Below, one piece after another: positions 33,530 through 41,925 of a stretch of DNA of 53,147 bases (position 1 is its first letter; every line of letters starts with the position of its first letter). The stretch lies in NCBI GenBank assembly GCA_964630925.1, contig CAZVZK010000071.1, positions 1-53,147 on the forward strand, in the 5' to 3' direction. The stretch comes from RGDT01 sp964630925. Lineage in GTDB: Bacteria > Planctomycetota > Planctomycetia > Gemmatales > Gemmataceae. The notes under the pieces are model-generated. The model made no database searches, had not been told where the DNA came from, and saw only the letters and a program-made list of their open reading frames with translations. The position numbers and the translations under genes are program-made.

Positions 33530-35007
33530 TTGTCCTTCTTCGCCGGCGTCTTGCCGTCCTTGCCGTCCTTCATCGGCGGGCCGTCCTTCATCGGCGGGCC
33601 GTCCTTGCCCTTGCCGTCCTTGGCCGGCGGCTTGTCATCCTTGACGGGGGGCTTCTCGCCCTTGAGGACCTTCTCGTCCTTGGGCTCTGGCTCGCGCTCC
33701 ATCAGGACGGTCGAAGTCTTGTCGGTCTTGAACAGCGTCCTGGACGGCGGCGGGTTGGTGACGATCCAGTCGCGCAGGGTGTTGGCGGCGGCGTCGGTCT
33801 GCTTGCCGCCCTCCAGGTCGATCAGGAGGGGGCGGCACTTTTCGATGACGGCGGCGACGTGGGCGTCCTTGTTGGGGCGCATGGCCTCGACCGCCTCCAG
33901 CAGGCGCGAGGCGTCGGCCTTCCAGGGCCTCAGGCGGCGGGCCAATTTCGTATCCGGGGGCTGGGCCGCCAGGGCGAAGACGGCGACGGTGACGGCGACC
34001 TGATGGGCGGCGAGGTCGGGGGCGAGGTCGGGGTGGCGCTTGTCGCCCACGCCGACCATGCGGGCCAGCCCCACCGCCCCTTCGATGCGCTCGTCCAGGC
34101 GCGGGTAGGGGTCGATGCCGGGGAGGAAGAGGAGGGGGTCCCCGCCCGCGATGCGGGCCATCCACAACGCCGGCTTCTCCTTGCCGAGCTCCGAGTGCCC
34201 CGCCGCCGCCAGCACGCGCAGCGCGTGCCCACGCAGCACCTTGTACCCCTCCAGCTCGTCGCGCGGCGTGCTCAGCGTGAAGCCGGTCTTCGCGGCCAGG
34301 AAGCCGAGCGCCGCCGTCACCGCCTTGTCCTCCGCCTCCTTCTTGTAGACGGGGGGCGTCTGGCGGGGCAGCGACAGGATGTCGCCCATCGCCCGCAGCA
34401 GGTAGTACTTCGTCCCCTGGTTGGCACGGGGAGACGACGCCAGCTCGGCCAGGGTGGTCAACAGGTAATCGCCGGTGTCCCCGGCCAGTCGCGGCAGCAC
34501 CTCTTCGGACCAGTCCTTGATGGTGCCGGGCATGCCCTTGGGGTCGGCGGAGCGGGCGGAGATGAGGTACAGGACGCGGGCGGCGTTGACGGAGGCGATG
34601 GGGTTGCCGGCCAGGATCACGTCACGGGCGCGGGCGGTGACGGCGCGGCAGTAGGCCGTCACCATGGCGGCCACGTCGGCCTTGTTCTTGTTGCGGTGCA
34701 TCTGGTTGAGGCGGGCGTCGAAGTCGGCGACGATGGAGTTGATCTTGCCGAGCTTGCGGTCGTTGGCGTACCAGTGGAGCTGGTAGGTCGCCTCCTTGGC
34801 GGCGAAGTCGATGGCGGCGACGTGCTCCTTCTTCGACAGGTCGGCCCTCGTATCGCCCTTGAAGAGCGCGATCCGCAGCGCGCGCGTCGGCTTGTCCCTC
34901 TTGTCCCAGTCGGTCTCCGGCTCGATGGTGCCGTCCTGCCCGCGCGACGGCGAGGCCACGGCCAGGATCGAAACGGCCAGCAGGCAGATCGGCAGCGAGC
35001 GCGGCAT
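33526..35007 (-). CDS. Exported hypothetical protein with Lys/Asp/Pro repeat tail
   Basis: 493 residues. The signal peptide MPRSLPICLLAVSILAVASP is clear; the ATG at 35007 has GAGGTG upstream. The body is helical and Ala/Leu-rich and could be HEAT-like (AARVLYLISARSAD; LLTTLAELASSPRANQGTKY). The last ~60 residues are low complexity (PPVKDDKPPAKDGKGKDGPP) with a tandem GPPMKD unit, probably disordered. No catalytic motif. It overlaps hemW by four bases, so the two are coupled; why an exported protein should be paired with HemW is not clear. Confidence 0.7.
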   Translation of the reverse strand: MPRSLPICLLAVSILAVASPSRGQDGTIEPETDWDKRDKPTRALRIALFKGDTRADLSKKEHVAAIDFAAKEATYQLHWYANDRKLGKINSIVADFDARLNQMHRNKNKADVAAMVTAYCRAVTARARDVILAGNPIASVNAARVLYLISARSADPKGMPGTIKDWSEEVLPRLAGDTGDYLLTTLAELASSPRANQGTKYYLLRAMGDILSLPRQTPPVYKKEAEDKAVTAALGFLAAKTGFTLSTPRDELEGYKVLRGHALRVLAAAGHSELGKEKPALWMARIAGGDPLLFLPGIDPYPRLDERIEGAVGLARMVGVGDKRHPDLAPDLAAHQVAVTVAVFALAAQPPDTKLARRLRPWKADASRLLEAVEAMRPNKDAHVAAVIEKCRPLLIDLEGGKQTDAAANTLRDWIVTNPPPSRTLFKTDKTSTVLMEREPEPKDEKVLKGEKPPVKDDKPPAKDGKGKDGPPMKDGPPMKDGKDGKTPAKKDK

Positions 35008-35125
35008 GGTGCGCACCTCGGGGAGTTGCTCCAACAGAAGAGGCTATCAGCCCGGGAGGCGGGGCGTCAACACCCCGCCCGCCTTCTGTTGGCACAACCC
35101 ACCGCCTAAGCCCGCGTTGGCGCCC

Positions 35126-35887
35126 TCACTTGCCCAGGCCGGACAGCCGCGCCTCGTCGGACGCAAGGGTGAGCTGGCGGCGTTCCGCGGGGGTGAGGGA
35201 GCCGGGCGACGCCTGCCGCGCCGCCTGCCGCAGCCAGCGCCGGGCCGGCTGGCTCTGCGCCAGGGCGGCCCACACCGAATGCAGGTACCACGCGGGCCGC
35301 GCCTCGGCGGGCCGCTGCATGCGTGCCAGGGTCAGCTCGGCGGCCGACTTGCACAGCAGCTCCTCGGCGGCGCGGCGGGATCCGGCGTCGCCGACCTCCA
35401 GCCGGCGGCGGGCGAGGAGGTACAGGCCGATGCCGCGGTTGAGGCGCTCCTCGTACTCGTCGCCGGTGTCCTCGGCGATCTCCATGAGGAGTGTGTGGGC
35501 GCGGATGAGGGCCTCCAGCCCCATCGCGGGGCGGAGCTGGGTCTCGGCGAGGTAGCGGGCCACCTCGGTGCGGGCCTCGCGCTGCTTGCCGCAGCGGACG
35601 AGGGCCTCGGCGAGGTGCCAGCGGACGGGGAAGTGCTCGGGGTGGGCGGCGAGGTAGTTGCGGAGGTGGGGGACGGCCTTGCCGTCCTGGGAGACGGCGA
35701 GGTGGGCGGCGGCGAGGCTGAGGTGGGCCTGGGAAAACCTGGGGTCGAGGCGGAGGCTGAGCTGGAACTGGCCGACGGCCTCGTCGAAGCGGTCGGCCTC
35801 CATGGCGGCCTGCCCGGCGCGCCAGGCCTTCTCGGCGGGGGTGGAGTGGATGGAGGCGAGGAGGAGGATGGGGAGGATGGGGAACAT
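35126..35887 (-). CDS. Exported TPR protein
   Basis: 253 residues. A short signal sequence (MFPILPILLLASIHS) is followed by at least three tetratricopeptide repeats: KAWRAGQAAMEADRFDEAVG, QAHLSLAAAHLAVSQDGKAV and PVRWHLAEALVRCGKQREAR. A helical C-terminal part follows. The protein is a small periplasmic adaptor by appearance. The ATG at 35887 is preferred because the signal peptide starts there; the frame is open far upstream only through GC bias. It is divergent from the TPR-CHAT gene with a gap of 141 bases, so the two could share regulation. Confidence 0.75.
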   Translation of the reverse strand: MFPILPILLLASIHSTPAEKAWRAGQAAMEADRFDEAVGQFQLSLRLDPRFSQAHLSLAAAHLAVSQDGKAVPHLRNYLAAHPEHFPVRWHLAEALVRCGKQREARTEVARYLAETQLRPAMGLEALIRAHTLLMEIAEDTGDEYEERLNRGIGLYLLARRRLEVGDAGSRRAAEELLCKSAAELTLARMQRPAEARPAWYLHSVWAALAQSQPARRWLRQAARQASPGSLTPAERRQLTLASDEARLSGLGK

Positions 35888-36028
35888 GGCGGCCCCGCGG
35901 GTGGGAGGGCGTTGGGGAAGGGATAACCCCAACGGTATCGACCACCCGGCCTGGGGGGGATCAGCGAATCGGGGGGCTCCGGACCGTTGCCGCGTGCGGT
36001 AGGATGAGCGGTTCAGAGAGGGATACCC

Positions 36029-39000
36029 ATGCGTGCGACGTTGCCGGTCCTGCTGCTGGCGGGGGTGGCGTGGGGCGCGGCACCGCCGGCGGCGCCGACG
36101 CCGGAGCAGGCGAAACTGCTGGCGAAACGGGACGCCCAGCAGACCGCCGGCCACGCGGCGTGGAAGGAGGGGAGACAGGCAGAGGCGATCACCGCCCTTG
36201 AGGAGGCCCTGCGGATCGAGCAGCGCGTTCTGGGCCCGTGGGGCTCGCGCACGGCATCGACGGCGGGGCGTCTGGCCGGCTGGCACCGGACGCGCGGCGG
36301 CGGGGAGCGGGAGGTGTCTTGCCGCCGCCTCGTGGCGGATGCCCGCCGGCGGCTGCACGGGGAGGGCCACTGGCGGGCGATCGACGGGAGGCTGGAGCTG
36401 GCCGATGCCCTGGCCCGAATGGCCCGCACCCAGGCGGAGCGCGAGGCGGTGGCACGGGTCGCGGCCCTCGACGCCCGCGCCGCCGCCCTGTCCAGACAGG
36501 GCAAGCACGCCGAGGCCCTGCCCGTCTTGCAGGAGGCCGTCGCCGCCCGCAAGGAGGCGCTGGGCGGGACGCACCCCGACTACGCCGCCAGCATCAGCAA
36601 CCTGGGGGCGGGCCTGGGCCGGACGGGGCGTCTGGCGGCGGCCGTGCCGCTCTTCAAGCAGGCCGCGGCCATCCTGAGGGAGGCGCTGGGCGAAGGGCAC
36701 CCCGGCCACGCCCAGGCACTGGACAACCTGGCCGCCCTGCACGAGGACCTGGGCGACAACGCGGCGGCCTTGCCGCTCTTGCAGCGGGCGCTGGCGATCC
36801 GCAAGGGGGCCTTCGACGTGGCTCACCCGGACCTCGCGTCCAACCTCCACAACCTGGCCCAGCTCCACCGGAAGATGGATGACCGGAGGGCCGCCTTGCC
36901 CTTGTTGAGGCAGGCCCTGGCCGTCACGGGGGAGGCGTTGGGGGAGAGGCATCCCCGGTACGCCACCACCCTGCACAACCTCGCCATCCTGTTGCAGGAG
37001 ATGAATGACTATCGGGCCGCCCTGCCCCTGCATGAGAAGGCCCTGACCCTTCAGAAGGCGACGCACGGCGAGCGCCACGCCGGGTACGCCCTCTGCCTCC
37101 ACAACCTGGCCACCCTGCATCACGCCATGGGGGACTGCAAGGCCGCCCTGCCCCTCTTCGAGAAGGCTTTGGCTGTGCGCAAGGTGGCCCTGGGGGTGCG
37201 CCACCCCCTGTACGCGACGAGCATCGACGTCCTGGCCGCCCTGCATCACGAGATGGGCGACTACAAGGCCGCCCTCGCCCTCTACGAGCAGGTGTCAGCC
37301 GTCCGCAAGGCGGCGCTGGGCGCGAAGCACCCCGACCACGCCCTCAGCCTCCACAACCTGGCGGTGGCCCGTTCCTCCCTGGGCGACCACGAGGCGGCGC
37401 TGCCGCTCTCGAAACAGGCGCTCGCGCTCCGCAAGGAGGTGTTGGGCGTGGGCCACCCCGCCTACGCCATCAGCCTCAGCAACCTCGCCGGGTTGCACGC
37501 CGCCAGGGGCGACCTGGCGGCGGCCTTGCCGCTCTTCCGGGAGGCCGCCCGGGCCACCAAGGGCTCGCTGGGGGGGCGTCACCCCTCCTACGCCCGGTCG
37601 CTCAACAACCTGGCCCTGCAGCTCACGGAGATGGGCGAATACGGCGAGGCGCTGCCCCTCATGAAGGAGGCGCTGGCGATCCGCAAGGAGGCGCTGGGGG
37701 AGCGGCACCCCGACTACGCCCAGAGTCTCAACAGCCTGGCACGCCTGCATCAGGAGATGGGGGACGACGGGGCGGCCCTCCCGCTGTACCGGCAGGCGCT
37801 GGCCGTCACCAGGGCGGCGCGGGGAGAGCGCCACCCCGGGTACGCTGACTGCCTGAACAACCTGGCCCAGCGGCACATCGGGGCCGGCGACCCGGCGGCG
37901 GGGCTGCCGCTGCTCAGGCAGGCCCAGGCCATCCGCAAGGCGACGGTGGGGGAGCGCCACCCCCTCTACGCCCTCGGCCTGTGCAGCCTGGCGGCGCTGC
38001 AAAAGGACATGGGCGACTACCGGGCCGCCCTGGCGACCTCCGCGCAGGCGCTCGCCATCAGGAAGGAGGCCCTCGGCGAGCGCCACCCCTCCTACGCCAT
38101 GAGCCTGGACGCCCTGGCCTTGCTGCACGGCGAGCTGGGCGATTACGCGACGGCCATCCCCCTCTCCAGGCGGGCGCTGGAGCTGCGAGAGGCGTCGCTG
38201 GGCGCGCGGCACCCCGACTACGCCAGCGGCCTCAACAGCCTCGCGCTCTTGTTGGGCGACGCGGGGGATCCGGCGGCGGCCCTGCCGCTCTCGACGCGCG
38301 CCCTGGCCCTCACCAAGGGGCTGCGCGGCGAGCGCCACCCCTCCTACGCCATCAGCCTCGCCAACCTCGCCTCGCTTCACCGGGACGTGGGCGAGTACGC
38401 CAAGGCCCTGACCCTCATGAAGCAGGCCCTGACGATCAAGAAGGAGGTCCTCGGCGAGCGGCACCCGCTCTACGCCTCCAGCCTGAACGGGCTGGCCATG
38501 CTCCACCACAAGAGGGGGGACAACGCGGCGGCCCTGCCGCCGTCCTCGGAGGCCCTCGCCGTCACCGCCGCCCACTTGCGCCACCTCGCCAGTGTCCAGT
38601 CCGACCGCCAGCAGCTCGCCGCCGCCGCCGCCTTCCGCCGCGTTCTCGCCGTCCGGCTTCTCCTCCACGACGACGAGAAGCACCCGCCCGCCGCCGAACA
38701 CGCCCTGGCCTGGAAGGGCACGCTCCTGCTGCACCAGCAACGACGCCGCCTCTTCCTCCGCCTCTCCGAAGACCCCAGGGCACGCGAGGCCGCCCTCGCC
38801 CTCCAGGACGCCACCCGGCGCCTGGCGGCGTTGCGTCAGTCGGCCTCGGCAACCAGGGAGCGGCTCGACGCCTTGGGGGGGGCGCACGAGGAGGCGCAGG
38901 CGGCGCTGGCCCGCCTCTCCGCCGACTTCCGCGCCGCCACGGCCGAGGACCGCCTCACGCCGGGGCGCCTCGCGGCGTCGCTGCCGGATGGGGCCGTCCT

Positions 39001-40189
39001 CGTCGATTACCTCTTCCACGGCGGCCGCCTGACCGCCTTCGTCCACCGCAAGGGCAGGCCGGCCGCCCGCGTGCCGCTGGGCATGGCCGGCCCCGTTTCG
39101 TCCGCCGTCGGCGATTGGCGCGGCCAGATCATGCGCCGCGAGGCCGGCCACGCCGCGGGCCAGGTGGTCAAGCGTCTCATCTGGCTGCCGGTGGAGAAGC
39201 ACCTCGAAGGGGCGAAGGTGGTCCTCGTGTCACCCGATGGCGTGCTGGGCATGGCCCCCTTCGCCGCCCTGCCCGGCAAGAAGAGCGGCACATTCCTGAT
39301 CGAGGACGTGGCCCTCGCCGTCGTCCCGTCGCCTTCGGCCATCCCCGGCCTGCTCGCCCCCAAGAAGGACCGCCTGGCCGCCTCCCTGCTGGCCGTCGGC
39401 GGCCTGGCGTACGAGACGGAGGCCGCCCCCCCGCCCGCCGCGGCCGATGACCGCTCCGCCCCCCGGACGGGGCGGGCGAAGTTCACCCGCCTGCCGGCCA
39501 CCGTCGCCGAGGCCCTCGCCGTGCGCGATTCGTTCGAGAGGCTGTTCCGTGACGGAAAGGCGACGCTCCTCACCGGTGGCGCCGGCACCAAGAAGGCGCT
39601 CCGCGAGGCGCTGCCGAAGGCGCGGTACGCGCACCTGGCGACGCACGGCTTCTTCGCCCCGGAGCAGGTCAAGCCCGCCCACGGTGGCGGCCCCGACGCC
39701 CGGCGCGAGCTGGCCGGCTGGCACCCGCTGCTGCTGTCGGGGCTGGCCCTGTCCGGGGCGAACCGCGAGCCGGGCCCCGGCGAGGGGGACGGCATCCTGA
39801 CGGCGCTCGAGGTGTCCGAGATGGACCTCTCGAAGCTGGAATTGGCGGTGCTGAGCGCGTGCGAGACGGGTCTGGGCGTGGTGGCGGGGGGCGAGGGCAT
39901 CCTCGGCATGCAGCGTGCCTTCCAGATCGCCGGCGCTCGCTCCGTGGTCGCCTCGCTATGGAAGGTGGACGACCGCGCCACCCAGCTCCTGATGGGCGAG
40001 CTGTACGCCGCCGCCTGGGACACCAGGAAGGTCATCAGCAGGGCCGAGGCGTTGCGGCAGGCACAGCTCTCGATGCTCAGGGACGGGGCCAAGCGTGGGG
40101 TGGTGCGGGAGCTGGAGGTGGAGAAGGGGACGCGGCGCGCGCCGCCGTACTACTGGGCGGCGTTCGTCCTCTCGGGCGACTGGCGCTGA
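36029..40189 (+). CDS. Exported TPR-CHAT (caspase-like) protein
   Basis: 1386 residues. Residues 1-18 are a signal peptide (MRATLPVLLLAGVAWGAAP). Residues 159-830 hold 16 consecutive 42-residue tetratricopeptide repeats of the kinesin-light-chain type, consensus near RALAIRKEALGERHPDYA. A helical link (830-960) leads to a CHAT domain (about 965-1386). VLVDYLFHGGRLTAFVHRKG opens it; the predicted catalytic His is in HLATHGFFAP and the Cys in AVLSACETGLGVVAGGEGI. LWKVDDRATQLLM and PPYYWAAFVLSGDW close it. CHAT proteins are caspase-like peptidases. Both dyad residues are present. An exported location is unusual. No CRISPR-type partner is nearby. Start supported by AGAGAGG. Confidence 0.9.
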   Translation: MRATLPVLLLAGVAWGAAPPAAPTPEQAKLLAKRDAQQTAGHAAWKEGRQAEAITALEEALRIEQRVLGPWGSRTASTAGRLAGWHRTRGGGEREVSCRRLVADARRRLHGEGHWRAIDGRLELADALARMARTQAEREAVARVAALDARAAALSRQGKHAEALPVLQEAVAARKEALGGTHPDYAASISNLGAGLGRTGRLAAAVPLFKQAAAILREALGEGHPGHAQALDNLAALHEDLGDNAAALPLLQRALAIRKGAFDVAHPDLASNLHNLAQLHRKMDDRRAALPLLRQALAVTGEALGERHPRYATTLHNLAILLQEMNDYRAALPLHEKALTLQKATHGERHAGYALCLHNLATLHHAMGDCKAALPLFEKALAVRKVALGVRHPLYATSIDVLAALHHEMGDYKAALALYEQVSAVRKAALGAKHPDHALSLHNLAVARSSLGDHEAALPLSKQALALRKEVLGVGHPAYAISLSNLAGLHAARGDLAAALPLFREAARATKGSLGGRHPSYARSLNNLALQLTEMGEYGEALPLMKEALAIRKEALGERHPDYAQSLNSLARLHQEMGDDGAALPLYRQALAVTRAARGERHPGYADCLNNLAQRHIGAGDPAAGLPLLRQAQAIRKATVGERHPLYALGLCSLAALQKDMGDYRAALATSAQALAIRKEALGERHPSYAMSLDALALLHGELGDYATAIPLSRRALELREASLGARHPDYASGLNSLALLLGDAGDPAAALPLSTRALALTKGLRGERHPSYAISLANLASLHRDVGEYAKALTLMKQALTIKKEVLGERHPLYASSLNGLAMLHHKRGDNAAALPPSSEALAVTAAHLRHLASVQSDRQQLAAAAAFRRVLAVRLLLHDDEKHPPAAEHALAWKGTLLLHQQRRRLFLRLSEDPRAREAALALQDATRRLAALRQSASATRERLDALGGAHEEAQAALARLSADFRAATAEDRLTPGRLAASLPDGAVLVDYLFHGGRLTAFVHRKGRPAARVPLGMAGPVSSAVGDWRGQIMRREAGHAAGQVVKRLIWLPVEKHLEGAKVVLVSPDGVLGMAPFAALPGKKSGTFLIEDVALAVVPSPSAIPGLLAPKKDRLAASLLAVGGLAYETEAAPPPAAADDRSAPRTGRAKFTRLPATVAEALAVRDSFERLFRDGKATLLTGGAGTKKALREALPKARYAHLATHGFFAPEQVKPAHGGGPDARRELAGWHPLLLSGLALSGANREPGPGEGDGILTALEVSEMDLSKLELAVLSACETGLGVVAGGEGILGMQRAFQIAGARSVVASLWKVDDRATQLLMGELYAAAWDTRKVISRAEALRQAQLSMLRDGAKRGVVRELEVEKGTRRAPPYYWAAFVLSGDWR
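36503..38518 (+). repeat. Sixteen 126-bp in-frame tandem repeats (TPR array)
   Basis: Imperfect 126-base units encode the 42-residue TPR units of the TPR-CHAT gene. The unit length is constant over all 16 copies, which is striking for a degenerate TPR array. Copies such as 10, 13 and 16 share GCGGCACCCC-type stretches, suggesting unequal exchange or recent expansion. Confidence 0.85.
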
Positions 40190-40196
40190 GGGCGCA

Positions 40197-40225
40197 TTGC
40201 CACCCGCCTATCGACCCCCGACAAT
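40197..40225 (+). promoter_or_regulatory. Sigma-70-like promoter, leaderless start for the M24 peptidase gene
   Basis: TTGCCA at 40197-40202, a 17-base spacer, then GACAAT at 40220-40225. The ATG of the next gene is at 40232, six bases beyond the -10, so transcription would begin at or next to the A of the start codon. No RBS is present in front of the ATG, which fits a leaderless mRNA. Confidence 0.5.
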
Positions 40226-40231
40226 GGCCCC

Positions 40232-41353
40232 ATGACGCAACACCACGCGCGCCGCCGCGAGAACGTCGCCCGCCTCGTCGCCGAGCAGGGCCTCGACGCC
40301 TTCCTCGTCACCGCCCCCGCCAACGTCGCCTACCTCACCGGCTTCACCGGGTCCTCGTCCGCCGTCGTCCTCACCCCCACACGCGTCCTCCTCGTCTCCG
40401 ACCCGCGTTACGTCGGGCAGATCGCCGACGAGTGCCCGGACGTGCCCACCCACATCCGCACCGCCGCCCAGAAGCTCCACGAGGCCGTCGCCGACGTCCT
40501 CACCAAGCTCGGCGTCGGCTCGTGCGGCTGCGAGGGCAACGCCGTCACCGTCGCCGAGGCCGAGGCCCTCCGCGAGGCCACGCCGGCCATCAACTGGACG
40601 GCCGCCCCCGACGCCGTCGAACGCTTCCGCATGGTCAAGGACGACCTGGAGCTGGCCCACACGCGGCACGCCATCGCCATCGCCGAACGCGCCTTCGCCG
40701 CGTTCCGGGCGCTCCTGCGGCCCGAGGACACCGAGAAGGATCTGGCCGACGCCATGGAGGGCTTCGTGAGGCGGTGCGGCGGCAAGACGTGCGCGTTCGA
40801 GCCGATCATCGCGGTGGGCGAGCGGGCGGCCCTGCCGCACTGCCCCCCGACGGCCCGGCGCGTCCGCGAGGCGGGGCTCCTGCTGGTGGACTGGGGCGCG
40901 ATCACGCCGGAGGGCTACCACAGTGACTTGACGCGCGTCATCGACACGCATAAAACCTCAACTTCCGGGGCGTCCGACAGGGACCGGCTCAGACACGTCC
41001 ACGCCGTCGTGTTGGCGGCGCAGGAGGCGGCCATCCGGGCCGTGCGTCCGGGGACGGTCTGCCAGGACATCGACCGGGCGGCGCGGGCCGTCATCGAGGC
41101 TGCCGGCTTCGGTGATAACTTCGGTCACGGCCTCGGGCACGGGATCGGTTTGCAGATCCACGAGGCCCCATCCGTGAGGATGAGGTCGGAGACGCAGATC
41201 ACGCCGGGGATGGTGTTCACCATCGAGCCGGGGGTCTACCTGCCCGGCTGGGGCGGGGTGAGGATCGAGGACGACGTGCTGGTGACGGACGACGGCTGTG
41301 AGGTGCTGACCTCGGTGCCGCGCGGCCTGGAGGAGCTGGCCCTGGTGGGTTAG
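40232..41353 (+). CDS. M24 family Xaa-Pro aminopeptidase
   Basis: 373 residues. The N-terminal creatinase-type domain includes LDAFLVTAPANVAYLTGFTG. The C-terminal pita-bread domain has all five metal ligands: VDWGA and HSDLTR (two Asp), GHGLGHGIG (His), FTIEPGVY (Glu) and RIEDDVLV (Glu). It removes N-terminal residues preceding proline. It sits directly before accB-accC; in many bacteria a pepP/pepQ gene, efp and accBC are neighbours, but efp is missing here. Length and motifs are normal. Whether it prefers dipeptides (PepQ) or longer peptides cannot be decided. Confidence 0.92.
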   Translation: MTQHHARRRENVARLVAEQGLDAFLVTAPANVAYLTGFTGSSSAVVLTPTRVLLVSDPRYVGQIADECPDVPTHIRTAAQKLHEAVADVLTKLGVGSCGCEGNAVTVAEAEALREATPAINWTAAPDAVERFRMVKDDLELAHTRHAIAIAERAFAAFRALLRPEDTEKDLADAMEGFVRRCGGKTCAFEPIIAVGERAALPHCPPTARRVREAGLLLVDWGAITPEGYHSDLTRVIDTHKTSTSGASDRDRLRHVHAVVLAAQEAAIRAVRPGTVCQDIDRAARAVIEAAGFGDNFGHGLGHGIGLQIHEAPSVRMRSETQITPGMVFTIEPGVYLPGWGGVRIEDDVLVTDDGCEVLTSVPRGLEELALVG

Positions 41354-41364
41354 CCAGGGGGGCG

Positions 41365-41386
41365 GGGAGTGGGCCGAAGGCCTCCC
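41365..41386 (+). terminator. Weak hairpin between M24 peptidase gene and accB
   Basis: GGGGA-gtg-GGCC and GGCC-TCCCC pair around GAA with a 3-base bulge, just after the M24 stop. It is GC rich with no T-run. It may reduce read-through into accB or be incidental in GC-rich DNA. Confidence 0.35.
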
Positions 41387-41412
41387 CCCCAAGTTGAAGG
41401 AGGAGAGACGGC

Positions 41413-41913
41413 GTGGCCGAACCGAGCGACTCCCCCCGCCCGTTCGACGTGCGGACGATCCGATACCTCTTCCGCCTGATGGCGTCCAACGACGTCAGCG
41501 AGCTGGACCTGGCCGAGGGCGACCAGAAGATCCGCATCCGCCGCGGCCCCCGCGTCGTCCTCGGGGCGGCGCCCGTGGCGGCGCCCGTGGCCGCCCACGT
41601 GCCGGCCCCCGCCCCCCCCGCGGCCCCGACGGCGGACAAGCCGGCGGCCCCCGCCGCCCCGGCGAAGAAGCTGATCGAGATCAAGAGCCCGACGGTGGGC
41701 ACGTTCTACGCCCGCCGGGAGCCGACGGCCCCGGCGTTTGTGGCCGTCGGCACCAAGGTGACGCCGACGACGGTCGTGTGCCTCATCGAGGCGATGAAGG
41801 TGTACAACGACGTGACGGCGGACTGCGCCGGCACCATCGCCGAGGTGTGCGTCAAGGACAAGGACTTCGTCGAGTACAACACGGTGCTATTCCGCGTCGA
41901 TCCCGCAGGCTGA
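41413..41913 (+). CDS. accB: Biotin carboxyl carrier protein of acetyl-CoA carboxylase
   Basis: 166 residues. Carries the biotin that moves CO2 from AccC to the transferase subunits, feeding malonyl-CoA to fatty acid synthesis. The N-terminal helix VRTIRYLFRLMASNDVSELDL and an Ala/Pro-rich linker (50-85) lead to the biotinyl domain (90-165), with IKSPTVGTFYA and CLIEAMKVYNDV. Lys129 in EAMK is the biotinylation site. The GTG start at 41413 is supported by AAGGAGGAGAG. AccC follows after 12 bases. Size and layout are textbook. Confidence 0.95.
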   Translation: MAEPSDSPRPFDVRTIRYLFRLMASNDVSELDLAEGDQKIRIRRGPRVVLGAAPVAAPVAAHVPAPAPPAAPTADKPAAPAAPAKKLIEIKSPTVGTFYARREPTAPAFVAVGTKVTPTTVVCLIEAMKVYNDVTADCAGTIAEVCVKDKDFVEYNTVLFRVDPAG

Positions 41914-41925
41914 GCGACACCCCCA

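Noticed and set aside
36503..38518. Regular 126-bp repeats considered as a CRISPR-like or satellite array
   Set aside because: Units are in frame, have no spacers and encode TPRs with conserved structural residues.
36029..40189. TPR-CHAT gene as part of a type III-E CRISPR protease system
   Set aside because: No gRAMP-type effector, CRISPR array or cas gene in the window, and the protein has a signal peptide.
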